Below are positions 12,667 through 24,215 of a DNA stretch of 64,000 nucleotides, one piece after another. The position numbers and the translations under genes were made by a program. Position 1 is the stretch's first letter. Each line of letters starts with the position of its first letter. This DNA is from Pelobates cultripes (Eukaryota > Chordata > Amphibia > Anura > Pelobatidae): contig OW240916.1 in assembly GCA_933207985.1 (NCBI GenBank), positions 266,689,566-266,753,565 on the forward strand. Reading direction: 5' to 3'. Below the pieces are notes generated by a model, which was not told where the DNA came from, searched no databases, and worked only from the letters and a program-made list of their open reading frames with translations.

Positions 12667-15200
12667 AGACTACAACATCTGGATGGTCAGAGGTTGAGAG
12701 CTTTAGTCATTAAGAACTGGAGTACCAGAGTTGTTGTTAGCCTGCAGATAATGATGGGTGCGTTGCCAGATGTTGACTAACCCCTCCATTTATAGTTACA
12801 CGAAATTACAACATTCATTAAATCCCGTAAGTAATAACCGTCACATATTGAGATAAGTATTTTTAATATAACACAGAGATTAGGTGATGTCACACTGTGT
12901 ATGAAAATTTTTAATATGTGGTGTGACTGAAACTATGCTGTGCTGGGACCCGTAGTCTCAGTGCAGCGCTCTAGAATATATGTCCAACCCTGTCCAAGAT
13001 TAGTGTTACACTTATTCATACTTATATCATTTATTAGGAGAAAATAATGCCAACTTGGGGTTCTAAAGCGATTCCTAAACCACCCAACGTTTGGTTTCAT
13101 AGATTATTACAATGCCTTCAAAACTTCTTGTCATACCTCACCTCCAAAATATATGATTTTATTTTTCACCAATGATGAAAATGTGACAAACGCAGTCAGT
13201 GGAAAGACGGGAACAGATGTGTACAGGGTATTCTCTCAGCTCTTACATCTTCCAACAGTGACTTGTTTGTGAGTGTGTTTTGTTTGCAACCTACACTCCA
13301 CTACCCAGTACAATGTTGGTTTGGTTTCCAGCAGAGCACATCTGGTATTCCAGTACCTCTCTTTTCCATTTCATGAGTGCTCAGATGGACACATCTCATA
13401 AATATGGTGGAGAACATCTCCAACTTGCCTATTTTGGTCAAATTGTGACAACCCAGTTGCCAAATCTCCACTGTCCTCAGTTTAGTAAACCACAGTCATT
13501 TATTGGTGCTATTCTAGGAAATTGTAATAATTGTAAAATATTTCTACATAACTAGTGAATTGTGCAAGTACCAGCTATTTTGATGTGCTCAATAAAAAAA
13601 ATATTTCTTTTAGAAATTAAAAACACCTGTCTGAGATTTAATGTGTTTGCACATCTCAGTAACTACGAACCCTCATGTTTTATTCATGTTCCGTACGAAA
13701 GTTTAATTATTGGATTCCTATTGGTTTATTACTTGGAAGAGATTTTATATATTGACTGCAAGACAGTGGAAGTAGAGCGCATAAAACTGCTGAATTGAAA
13801 ATCATTGGCAAAGGACACAGATATTTTCCTCTGTATGATAAAACCCACACACTTTTCTACAACATATATTTTTGTTATTTGAATGCATTTCTTAGCTTTG
13901 ACAAGAGCCCTTTGTGTGCAGTGTTTATTTTGTGCTCAAGCCAGGAAATAAATATTTTTTTTCCTTTAATTTTCAGTTATTTGCCCTATCTTTGACTATC
14001 TGAACGTTTTCATAGTTATATGTACGCACATATCTCAGTGAATGGTGACGGCTGTCATTATAATGTGTCAGAACACATCTGGATTCTTTTTATTACAGCA
14101 AGTCTAGTTACGGTTTTCTCTTTGCAGTTACTATTTTATTAGCCCAAGGATCTAGTCACTAAATGGTGAATTGTGGTTAGGTGACAGGCTTGCAAAATGT
14201 CAGCGACAACAGACAGCGAAAAATTTTCCATCTGATGTTAACTCAATGTATAGTAAAAAAAAACAAAAAAAAAAACTACTGACCATATAAAACAGAAATA
14301 TTGATTACTTCCAAAGTGTCCCGATTTAGGAAGGACAGCCCCTATTTTGGGCCACCATCCCTCTGAACCTCTTCTATCCTAATCTCCCTCTTTTATAAGA
14401 GCTTTAAATTGCTTGTCTGCCTGAGTGTGTAACATAGCTCCACAGCTACTATACTCACAGTAATGTGTCTTTGAATGACAATAAATGACAATAGAAATCA
14501 GTCTGCTTAAATAAGATACACAGCTCTTGTTCTAAATTACAATTATTTTTCAAAAATTATTATTAGTAAGTCACCTAAAATTTCTCAGAACAGCTATGCC
14601 CCGCTACACTCCCACTCACACCCCTAAAATTAACCAAACACTGTATGCACTATATGACCTTCATCGTATTGAAGTTGATATAGTGTCTGCAGTCCTTCCC
14701 CCCCAAAAAAACGAATAATAAACTAAATATAAGGTTTGGAAGCCAAGCCCCTAAGCCCTCTGGGGATGAGAGCTGGGAATCTTACCAACATATATTGACA
14801 TCACGTGCACAAGTGCAGTGCTGTCACGGTTTTCCACAGAAAATCATAGAGCACAATAATTCTCTAGGGAGGATTTGTAGATGCATCGCTGCAATCGTCA
14901 CACATGCACCTACGTTCCCCAATGCGGCGTGAGGAGTATTGAAACAACACGAGGAGGTCGCAGCAGCTCCGAAGAAGACTCTGCGCTGGATTATTTTAAT
15001 TTTTTTCTTGCTTTTTTTTTTTGTACAGATGGAGAATCAAAATAATAAGGGCCATCAAGACTGTAGTGTTACGAATACATATATGTGTTCCGTTTGAAAT
15101 GCTGGGAGGTGTTTAATTGCTGCATTTATTTTAAAAAACAAACAAACTTGCAGCTTGTTGAATTTTTCTATAATATTATATTTCGTAGAGTACATTTTTG
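12667..15200. other. no gene seen
   Basis: AT-rich sequence. Open frames at 13280-13995 (66-91 codons) show no domain. A moderately CpG-rich piece at about 14800-14980 may be a repeat fragment. There is a poly-A-rich run near 14254-14275 and a poly-T run near 15008-15020. Confidence 0.35.
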
Positions 15201-15204
15201 GTAT

Positions 15205-16452
15205 TTGATATGGCTGAGGATGCCATATCCTGTATTAATTTCTCTACCATAAGTCATCTCCAAAGGTGTTTAAAAGAATTTGGCAGTACATCCAACCGGC
15301 CTCACAACCACAGACCACGTGTAACCATACCAGCCCAGGTCCTCCACATCCAGCATCTTTATCTCTAAGATCGTCTGAGACCAGCTACTCGGACAGCTGC
15401 TGCAACAATCGGTTTGAATACCCAAATAATTTCTGCACAAACTGTCAGAAACCGTCTCAGGGAAGCTCATCTGCATGCTCCTTGTTCTCATCGGGGTCTC
15501 GACTGCAGTTCGTCGTCGTAACTGACTTGAGTGGGCAAATGCTCACATTTGATGGCATCTGGCACTTTGGAGAGGTGGTTCTCTTCACGGATGAATCCCA
15601 TTTTTCACTGTACAGGGCAGATGGCAGACAATGTGTATGGCATCGTGTGGGTGAGCGGTTTGCTGATATCAACGTTGTGGATCGAGTGGCCCACGGTGGT
15701 AGTGGGGTTATGGTATGCACAGGCGTATGTTATGGGCAACCAACACAGATGCATTTTGTTGATGGCATTTTGAATGCACAGAGATACCGTGGTGAGATCC
15801 TGAGGCCCATTCTTGAGCCATTCATCCATGATCATCACCTCACGTTGCAGCATGATAATGCATAGCCCCATGTTGCAAGGATCTGTACACAATTCCTGGA
15901 AACTGAAAACATCCCAGTTCTTGCATGACCAGCATATTCACCGGACATGTCACTCATTTAGAATGTTTGGGATTCTCTGGATCTGCATATACGACAGCAT
16001 GTTCCAGTTCCTGCCAATATTCAACAACTTCGCACAGCCATTGAAAAAGAGTGGACCAACATTCCACAGGACAAATTCAACAACCTGATAAACTCTATGC
16101 GAAGGAGATGTGTTCACACCAGATACTGAATGGTTTTCGGACCCCCCCGTAACCTCCCGGTACAGTAAAACTGCTCATTTTAGAGTAGCCTTTTATTATG
16201 ACCAGCCTAAGGCACACCTTTGCAATAATCATGCTGTCTAATCAGCATCTCGATATGCTACACTTGTGAGGTGGATGGATTATCTTGGCAAAGGAGAAGT
16301 GCTCACTAACACAGATTTAGACAGATTTGTGAATAATATTTGAGAGAAATAGGCCTCTAGTGTACATAGAAAAAGTCTTAGATCTTTGAGTTCGGCTCAT
16401 GAAAAATGGGGGCAAAAACAAAACTGATGCGTTTATAAATTTGTTCAGTGTA
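15205..16452 (+). mobile_element. Tc1/mariner element 3, nearly full length but dead
   Basis: It contains a Tc1-type DD34E transposase pseudogene followed by a long 3' region. That region ends at atgcgtttataaatttgttcagtgta, written here as its last parts tttgttcagtg and TA, matching the terminal inverted repeat of a Tc1 family widespread in fish and amphibians. The left end is lost; the first recognisable part is near 15205. The last TA (16451-16452) would be half of the TA target duplication. The high resemblance to a known active-type layout suggests an insertion younger than relic 1. Confidence 0.85.
15266..16126 (+). pseudogene. Tc1-type transposase pseudogene
   Basis: The middle of the catalytic domain is readable: FTDES (first catalytic Asp), VNVV-like INVVDRVAHGG, GILNAQRYR and LTLQHDNA (second Asp). 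The N-terminal DNA-binding part is frame-shifted relative to this. In-frame stops occur at 15863-15865 (right after HDNA), at 15926-15928 (a Trp codon in relatives) and at 15959-15961. The last replaces the third catalytic residue, Glu, just after SPDMSLI. The C-terminal segment VPANIQQLRTAIE..WTNIP and the terminal RY are still legible, although a short stretch before RY is deleted. The enzyme would cut and join transposon ends as part of a cut-and-paste reaction, but this copy cannot make it. Confidence 0.85.
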
Positions 16453-17210
16453 TTTATCTAGGTATCCTCCACCCCTGTAAATCTTCTGTACACATGGTTC
16501 TTCCCTTTACTTTGCTCTCAAAATAGGGATGGAGAGGAAGAAAGCTCTAAGTGTTCAGTGAGCTCATGGCTCTGTCTGTCACAGTTATTAACAGCAGATT
16601 CTCACACCTGGAAAATGTTTGCTGTGATGTCATCTAAATTCAGAGACAAACGTTCCTTGGTTTGTGAAAGCTATTACTTTTCCATTCACTAAAAATAGAA
16701 GGTATATTTGTATATTACAGCAGTTCTCTCACTTTTGGTCTCTTTGCATATTTTGCACAGACCCCCAAAAGTGACATGCCCAGTGTGTGTCTGATGGCTG
16801 CAGAATGCAAAGAGAGGTAAGCTTTACTTACCTCACGCTACCTCTTATCTTTTTATCTTGCAGGTCCTCTTCAGCGTCTGGCACTTCATTTGCAAGGAAC
16901 TGCATCACTGATGTACAACACTGAGGTCTATAAAGGAACCTCCATAGATCAATGCCTAAATCCCAGAGCTGTCACTTGTGATGTGTGCTGGGATTGGACA
17001 AAAGTTGATGGCGCAGCTCCACCTTTTGTCAGCTTCAGGCAAAGTAATGGTATTTGGATTGTGTTGGAATATCAGTGAAATTCAAAATACAGTCTTGTTC
17101 AGTATTTCATAAAGAATATACAGATCCATTTTAAAGTCTAGGTCTGGACTTTAACTTTAAATATATATGTAGTGTATGCTTTTTTTTTTTTTTGTCTTAG
17201 TTTAGCAAAT
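16453..17210. other. no gene confirmed
   Basis: Contains a 62-codon open frame (16890-17078) preceded by a pyrimidine-rich tract ending in cttgcag. It resembles a splice acceptor, but no matching protein family or downstream donor is evident. Poly-T near 17181. Confidence 0.3.
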
Positions 17211-17366
17211 TAGACTGGACACCAGAACAATTTTGTTCCTATACCAATATAGACTGAACAGCTCAGCAATGTTGCTCCTACACTCCTATTAGACTGAACA
17301 GCACAGCCATTTTGTTCCTACACCCCTATTAGACTAAATAGCACAGCCATTTTGTTCCTATATCAA
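17211..17366. repeat. tandem repeat, about 52-bp unit, three copies
   Basis: Three successive copies of a unit built on agactgaacagcacagcca followed by ttttgttcctacacc and a short tattag link. Each differs by a few bases from the next. Confidence 0.85.
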
Positions 17367-17782
17367 TGTTCAGTTGCATTGCAGCATGGCATCTATAACT
17401 ATGCCAGTTTACTACACACAATGCTGCACACTGCTCCAGCAGTGACAAGGTCTGTGCAGGAACAAGCTTAGACCCCTTTTGTTCTATGTTAACAGTAAGG
17501 ACAGATAGAAGCAGGTAAATGTGGGAAATGTAGGTTATTCCCACAGCTATTCATACAATAGCAGTCTTATTCATCATTTTGCAAATTGAATCTGAATGGC
17601 AAATTTTAATTTTACACTAGGATTTAGTGTTGTTTATTGAGTAACACTGTATACTCTTTTCATGTCAAGGCCTTTATAACAGGGGTGAAGCACAGACTGC
17701 CTTGGTGAGAAGGTGTCTGTGTTATGGTCTTGTTCTTTATTGATGGCTGTTTCCTTGCTGCCAGAGAAAGAAAGAGCTAGAC

Positions 17783-17918
17783 CATAGGTAGACAACCTTC
17801 GGCACTCCGGATGTTGGGGACTACATCTCCCATGATGCTTTGCCAGCATTATGGCTGTAAGTGCATTTAGGGAGATGTAGTTCATTGCATCTAGAGTTCC
17901 GAAGATTGCCTACCCCAG
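17783..17918. mobile_element. hAT non-autonomous MITE, 136 bp
   Basis: Left end cataggtagacaacctt and right end aagattgcctaccccag form the CAGGGGTAGGCAACC-type hAT terminal repeat with a few changes. The element is flanked by agctagac (17775-17782) and agctagat (17919-17926), an 8-bp target duplication with one mismatch. The interior (gactacatctcccatgat and its inverted partner ggagatgtagttc) matches the core of the 25.12-kb MITE. Confidence 0.85.
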
Positions 17919-17939
17919 AGCTAGATCCTGGCTGTTCCC

Positions 17940-18120
17940 ATATTCGTGTACCAGAGGAAGGAAGGAAGGTACAATGGGAGAAGGAAGTAGAGGAGCAATG
18001 AAAGAGGAAAAGAGGAAGGAACAATGATAGAAGAAAAGAGAGAAATGAGACAGAGCAAAAGATCAAGGTGGAGGAGAAGAAAATAAAAACAGGAAAATGT
18101 AATAGTTGAAATGGAGGGAG
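17940..18120. repeat. polypurine (GGA/GAAA) tract
   Basis: About 180 bp of the plus strand is almost all A and G (aggaaggaagg, ggagaaggaagtagagg). The minus-strand open frames rich in Ser, Leu and Phe arise from this composition. Confidence 0.85.
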
Positions 18121-19910
18121 TATACAAGATAGAAAAAGATCACCAATTATTTTAAATAAATAAATATTATTATATACATAAATATATTCTTAAGGTTTAA
18201 TAAATTAATAGTAAAATATTTAGTATTAAAATAATAATGTAGTTTGTAAAAAAATAAATAAAACAAGCATTATTTAATTTTACATCCTTTTTCGCAAAAT
18301 GAGTTAAACATTATTATTTATTGCCTTAGTCATGTGAAAATAGCATAGTTAACAGGGTGTTGCTGAACAGGAAAATCAATATTTCCATCTGCTGTATTTT
18401 ATTGGTTTTGCTAATAAACACGCTGATTTATTGTGCACATTGCTGTAGAGACATTCTTTAAGCTAATTATCCATAATCGTTTTTGTGGCTTTGAACTTTA
18501 TTTAAATCAAAGTAAAATGCAATTTTTTCAAAGAAATACAAAAGCAATCATTGCTATTCAGAAGTGAATAATTAAAGTGAACATAGGTTGCTTGAAGTAT
18601 GAAAGCCAATACAATTATAAATACAAATAATGTTACGTTTAAACAACTTCATATTATAGGCTGAAAAACAAGAGTAAGAGACATTTTGTATCTCACTCTA
18701 TAGCCTGCCCGACGTAAACCAGTGATGTGCTGATTGGTTGAGAGTGCTCAGCTGACTCTCAGTTGTACAAACAAGCTTAAATTCCAAAAGGATGAAATAG
18801 GGTAAATAATATTACCAGTTATTAGAGATTGCCAGATAAAGCAAAAATTGTAGTAAGAGGATACCCGGAAATACGGAGCCAGAAGTATAAAATTAATGGT
18901 AAGCTTTTCATATTTAGAAAAATAAATGTGTAAAATGGCACTCCCTCACAGCTTGGAGCAGTTTGAAAATAAAAAAGGGCTCCCCTGGTACCTAAATCTA
19001 GCTACTCTTTAGCCCATCAGATGATATGGAAGTTTGACAGCAAAGAAAGGCTGCGAGCAATCAGGGCAGGTTAGGTCAGCCATGGCAGCCTATCATTTCC
19101 ATCGAATGTTAGAGTGCTATAAATCGAAGATGTTTACAGTAATAAAACATATGAATTAAGTGAGTGGTAGCCAAGAGGCCAGTAGAGATCTATTATTTTT
19201 TGTGAAAGAAATGTTTTGACAGAAAGCAGAGGGCTGGTGCCTTGAGATTATTTGCTCACTGCACAATAAATACAATGAGTTGTAGTGGTTATGGTTTTAA
19301 ACGTGTACGTCATATAGCATTTTACAACTGTCTATACTTTGTTGTCTATTCAGTATTGATCGAGTTGACTCTTTTTATATACACATATATCTAAAATATA
19401 TTTATATATATTCATAAGTATAACAAGAAATCCAGCTTATCTCAATAGTTCAAAGATTTCAGTTTTCAAAGAACCAAATCCTATTTCCTGTATTGTGAAA
19501 AGCAGTGTCCAAGCAAATCACAGCCTGTGATTGACTGCCGAGATAACATGCAGCCTTGCTTTTTTTTAATCATTAATTGTCAATTTGGGTTTGAAAATTG
19601 TGATGCAATTCCAAGATGGCTGCCTCCACACTGAGAGAAAATCGGATAGTAAAGTGGCAAATGCCAACAAACAGTGTAGCTTGCTTAGATGGAAATTATG
19701 TTATTGTTATTGTTTTAATCAATTCATGGAAATATATTTTCAGTTTATAGTTTCACAAGAAAAACGACTAGAAAGCAAGTTTATGACAAAAAAAACAATT
19801 AGAGATTTAGGGGGTTAAATTTTTTTTAGAGATTGCATGATAGTCCTTTATCATGTATTATTTTAGACAGTGTCTGTAATATTAGCATGAAAACAAATTG
19901 TTATTCATTT
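18121..19910. other. no gene seen; AT-rich, with one stretch resembling conserved non-coding DNA
   Basis: The part at about 18350-18540 has multiple homeodomain-type TAAT/ATTA cores in complex, non-repetitive sequence (see findings). Part of 18690-18790 (gattggttgagagtgctcag) resembles sequence near 22.2 kb and may be a repeat piece. Confidence 0.35.
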
Positions 19911-19926
19911 AAAAAAGTTGATAACT
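19911..19926. other. 5' target-site duplication of the L1-type element
   Basis: AAAAAAGTTGATAACT, repeated at 21847-21862 as AAAAAAGTTAATAACT (15 of 16 match). This is the expected long, A-rich duplication of L1-style retroposition. Confidence 0.85.
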
Positions 19927-21846
19927 GGGGGACGGGGCTTAGCTGCCATCCCACACAGACGCTATTTCTGGAGCCCCACAAATTCAGCATACTAATCTGT
20001 AAAATCTACACTTTTATCATGCATCAACTTACCTATGGACTGGTATCTGCTACAGAAGGCGGAGAGGCACACGCCGATGCCGTTTTCTTAGCCGTCGGGC
20101 GCTAAGCACAAATGCCGACCTACTAAGCCCTCCCACGCGACCAGCCTGAGAAGCACAACTAATGCCTTTGCGGCCTGGTGACCTACACCGAATCCCAGCA
20201 GACAGCCCCAAGATCCGGACGAGATGGGGAGGAGGACCCAAAAATCACAGGTGCAAGCATTAGAAGAATCACAGGACATCGGCACGCTGCTCCAATAAAC
20301 ACCCAGGCATAGGGGCCAGGAGCAGGCTGAGACTGAGGCCTACCATCCTCCCGTGGAGGAAAGTGTGAATGTGGATGCCCCAGAGCCTCCCACATCTGGG
20401 ACCCAGCCACAACTATCTCTGCAAGTATGGTCCCTGCAACAAAACAGGACACTGACAATCTTTTTATTAAAATCCAAAAGCGGTTTGCAGCCGACATAGC
20501 CGCGGTGAGGTATGAAGTAAAGGCGGCCACAACCCGCGCTCAGGGCTCAGAAACAGATATCGTCGACCTACAATGCAACTTACGGCAGTTGGGGACTCAG
20601 TCAGGCAACTACAAACATGCCACTCCACCCTGACACTGAGAGTGGATGCCCTGGATGAGAGAACCCGCCAGAAATACCTGGGTCTCGGACTCGGTGGCAA
20701 TGGAAGAACTACCTCACTTCATTAGGCGCTTGGTGAATACACTACTTCCAGTAAAGCAAGCCAAGCAATTTACAAACGATGGCGTCTACTGCATCGCCAA
20801 ATCACCTAAGGCATCGCCTACGGCCCCAAGGGACATAATATTACGCTGCAGGACTATGCAAGACAAACAAGCTTCGATGAGGGCTGTACAAAACAAGTCT
20901 CCACTAGACTTTGAGTCTCACAACATATTGATCTTTCGAAACCTACATCGCTCCACTTTGTTATGGAAGAAATCGATGATACCCATCACACAACGGCTCC
21001 AGGAGGCATACAGATGGACTACTCCTAGATCCCTTATGGTCACCCGATATGGCAAGCAAATCAAGATCACCAACGTGGCGGAGGCCACCACCTACTTGTC
21101 TACAATTGGGCCATGAGATGGTCCATGAGAGCAGAGGATACATACCCCCAACAGTACTTGGAACGTGGCAAACAACCTCCTTCACCTCAAGTGAACAGGA
21201 CGCTGTGACATAGGGGACCAAGACACCACTGTTCCTGTCTCTTACTCCTTTTCAATCTCTTCTCTCCTAAACTTCCACTGAATGCTACTTGTATTCCTAA
21301 CCAGTTCTAAGGTCCAGAGAACATCTTCGCTAAAAATAGGACAACCACAAGTGAGGGCTCTTAGAGCCTATTGACGGATAACCCCCCTCCTGCCCCCCGT
21401 TGGCCCCACCGGTTAGGGGTTCTATATGACCTCCACAACTCAGGGTGTACCCAAGCGCCTTGTTTTAGCACTCTGTCGTTAGATTACTATGATGTAATGC
21501 AATATATTAGTTAGAGCCTTTTTGTTTTTTTTGTTTTTTCAGTTCATATTACAGTTTCAAATATAAATGTTTATAATCATCCTTATGACAACCCGTCGTG
21601 CCACTTTCACCTGATTACACATTATCCCAATGAGTCCAGTCTACCTGACTGCAAGTCACTGTAATATGACTGTTGTGTGAGGCACTGTTTCAATTGTTTA
21701 TGACCTAGTCTAATATAACTAAAAAATACAGGTGAACATAATGTGTCTACAATGTTAAGAGTATGTAACCACTGTGAACCAAGCTTGTATACTTGTTTTT
21801 AGCAAATATGCCATAATACTTCACCTACAAAAATAAAGAATTTAAA
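19927..21846 (+). mobile_element. L1/Tx1-type retroposon carrying ORF1 only (half-L1-like)
   Basis: The 1.92-kb unit starts gggggacggggcttagct right after the left duplication. It contains a 5' region of about 300 bp, an ORF1 pseudogene and about 0.73 kb of 3' sequence. It ends in AATAAA (21832-21837) and an A-rich tail that runs into the right duplication. No endonuclease or reverse-transcriptase sequence lies between ORF1 and the tail. Because both duplications are present, ORF2 was probably already missing when this copy inserted. It would then have moved with enzymes supplied by a full L1. The alternative is a deletion after insertion between ORF1 and the 3' UTR. Confidence 0.8.
20224..21116 (+). 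pseudogene. L1-type ORF1 (RNA-binding protein) pseudogene
   Basis: A likely start is MGRRTQKSQ at 20224. The region at about 20427-20590 reads as a heptad-like coiled coil (FIKIQKRF, DIVDLQCNLRQL). From about 20700 to 21116 it reads as the RNA-binding and C-terminal domains: EELPHFIRRLV, then PRDIILRCR, then FESHNILIFRNL, then a C-terminus with ITNVAEATTYL. ORF1 protein is known to trimerise through the coiled coil and coat L1 RNA. The first part lies in a different frame from the coiled coil. The segment at about 20590-20680 reads best one frame over, and a stop at 20631 lies in the main frame, so at least two compensating indels are present. Not functional as read. Confidence 0.8.
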
Positions 21847-21862
21847 AAAAAAGTTAATAACT
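21847..21862. other. 3' target-site duplication of the L1-type element
   Basis: AAAAAAGTTAATAACT, pairing with 19911-19926 with one difference. It overlaps the A-rich tail, so its left edge is uncertain by a few bases. Confidence 0.85.
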
Positions 21863-22279
21863 AAAAATAGTCAAACAACCTGCTTATGTTCTTTATCTGG
21901 ACTCTGGTTGTACTTTTGGGAATCCAGCTTCCTAAAATACCACCAAAATGTAAAAATAACACTGTATGCTCTATTACCTTTGAAACATACATGAACTATA
22001 TTTACAACATATAGGCTTATCTCTGCCATCTGGGCCATATGTAGAGACTCCAGACTGACATATGAGCTGTTTACAGCAATACCATGAGAGATGCATTCAG
22101 CCAGTCACTGACCAATTACGCTCAGCAGCGGTGATTCTCAGCCTGTTCCTGATACATGCCACCTACATGCCAACCTGAGCTTTGTCATCTGCCCATTTCC
22201 AATCACTTTGTGATTGGCTGAGACAGTATGTGGGAGCTGCAGCATGAGGGTAGATCTCCCTCTCATGCTTCAATCAGAG
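21863..22279. repeat. probable interspersed repeat fragment
   Basis: Moderately GC-rich. Contains ccaatcactttgtgattgg (22199-22217), a perfect short palindrome with a TTT loop, next to ctgagacagtatgtggga. Similar wording occurs near 18730. No gene. Confidence 0.4.
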
Positions 22280-22283
22280 CCCT

Positions 22284-22450
22284 CTCCCTACTGTTAGGGT
22301 TTGTGTTAGGGTAAGATTTAGTGTAGGGTTGGTGTTTGTGTAGAGAAAGGGTTAATGTTGAGTAAGGGTTAATGTTGTGATACGGTTAGGAATAGTTTAG
22401 GGTTATTGTTAGGACTAAGGTAAAGGTGAGCAGAGGACCAGGGATAGGGT
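22284..22450 (+). repeat. degenerate TTAGGG-like tract
   Basis: Repeated gttaggg, gggttaatgttg and ggttagg words over about 165 bp. It resembles an eroded interstitial telomere-like or GGTTA-type satellite. A possible opposite-strand counterpart occurs at 61.93-62.09 kb. Confidence 0.5.
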
Positions 22451-23690
22451 TAGTACTGGCTTAGAATTAGCTACAAATAATTTATTGAGATCCAAGAATT
22501 ATGATGCATTTAAAAATAAAGACTAAAATGGGAATCTATTTTGGGTTCTTCATCTTTTGTTGCATTTAATATGTAAGCATTATTATAAGCAAAACTGTGA
22601 ATAAATTTGTTTATTTTCCTTCATTGTTTCCCTATTTTTAATATTGTATTCATTCTTAATGATGTGGTTGGTATATAACATGTATGGACCAATGCCTGCC
22701 TCTGTCTTTTTATTTTATTAATTCATGAACTCTTAAAGAATGGACTCTTCATTTTTTGGACCAAGTCACATTTCAATAAGATAACAGATCCAAGCACATC
22801 TAATTTTGTTCTCATTGTCATCAGCAGCCTATTAATATCATATTTACTTGAAGCCTTACTAGAGAGAGCGATGCGTACTTCTAGACAAATTGACTTTGCA
22901 ACATTTGTAAGCTGGAATCTCTAGTCTCCATTTTAAGTTTGTGATATTGCAGTTGGGAACGGCAACAAAAGATTCCGAATAGCTTTTCTGGTAGAATCTA
23001 TAAACTTTTGGCATGTATCATTCCTTTTCTAGCATTAATATAAATGCAGCAGGCTGTAATTGTCTTTGTTTAAATCGGTCTAATTGCTCGTAGCCTATTG
23101 CTTGCTGAAGCTAGGACTTACACAGAAATAAGCTTTGTTTTGCCAAGACATTTGTTACCACAGGAGCCAAACAAAGGGACATTCCAGCTCCCCTGTGGGC
23201 GTATGTAGTATAGTTAATGTGTTAGTGATGAAATGGGCACAGAATTGTTGCAATTACGCAGTTAATGAGACAAAAGAGCCTTTACTACATCAATTTATAC
23301 TAAGTGAAGTTCAAATGTAATATTTATTTATAATGACGTAAAATGAAGCGTACAATTAAGAGATATCCCCTACAATCACATTTTAAAATACCACAATTAA
23401 TATATCTGTCCCACTGACACAACATATTTACAAACAAAACAAAAAGTTTTTTTTTATTATATATAGTTTATTCCACGCACTACAAAACACCATGAAGGGA
23501 TAAGCATTTACGTCTAGAGTAATTAAGGATTAGGTGGTGCACAAAGCACACAAATGGTATGCAGTATATTACAATTGGGAATTTTATTGTGTTTGAATTA
23601 AAAGTACAGTCTTTGCAATGGAGCAGTGGTTTCGATTTCTCTTGCACGGATAGCTGGAAATGAGATCAAACAAGACAATTAGTCGCCATC
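22451..23690. other. no gene seen
   Basis: AT-rich. The stretch 22985-23120 is complex sequence that could be conserved non-coding DNA. The 61-codon frame at 23135 has no family features. Confidence 0.35.
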
Positions 23691-23699
23691 AGTATCAGA

Positions 23700-23900
23700 A
23701 TTATTCTCTGAAGGGAGAATTGCAGTGAATTCAAAGAGAATTTAATTTAAGGACTAAATAAGAATTTAAGGACTAAATAGTCAAGCTGAAAACAGAATTC
23801 ACTTGGAAAATTGTTCTAATGTGGCCTACTCTAATTTTGGCCCACATTTTAAAATTTAGTTTGAATTCCCTGCAGTAGTCACTTTAATAAATCTTGTATT
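23700..23900. mobile_element. foldback MITE (family A), diverged
   Basis: Contains gcagtgaattcaaagagaat, then an inverted counterpart agtttgaattccctgc, and ends agtcactttaataaat. The order and wording follow the 36.47-kb copy. It carries an internal 19-bp tandem duplication (aatttaaggactaaatag). Confidence 0.5.
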
Positions 23901-24014
23901 TTCATTCTTCTTCTTCCTTTTTTAATTTTTTTTTTTGAGAATATGCTGTGTAGGGCAATTGAGCTGTATGAAAGCTCTGTGTCTTTGCGGTTAGAGATCT
24001 CTGATCCCCTGTCC

Positions 24015-24215
24015 ATTTTAATGGTTACTCCAAGCACCATGACCACTTCATTGATTTGAAGTAGTCAGTAATCATGGTGTTTGGGGTCTCTATCAGTTTG
24101 AAATAATGCACGTAAAGAGTTAGAGCACATAGCTGCTGGAGGTGTAACTTTACCTCCAGCAGCATCGATAGACAGCCTGGTATGAGAGTTCTGGCCTGGC
24201 TAATGTTAAATCTGT
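24015..24215. repeat. T2-like repeat fragment with two hairpins
   Basis: tccaagcaccatgaccactt folds on gaagtagtcagtaatcatgg, and a perfect hairpin lies at about 24131-24166 (ctgctggaggt, loop, acctccagcag). Followed by ttctggcctggctaatg, which recurs near 28870. Non-coding. Confidence 0.5.

Noticed and set aside
16845..17078. Possible internal exon: pyrimidine tract, cttgcag, then a 62-codon open frame
   Set aside because: No protein family, no convincing downstream donor, and the start of the frame lies inside the putative exon. A GC-richer repeat fragment is as likely.
17821..18127. Ser/Leu/Phe-rich minus frames that look like membrane proteins
   Set aside because: They arise from the polypurine tract on the opposite strand.
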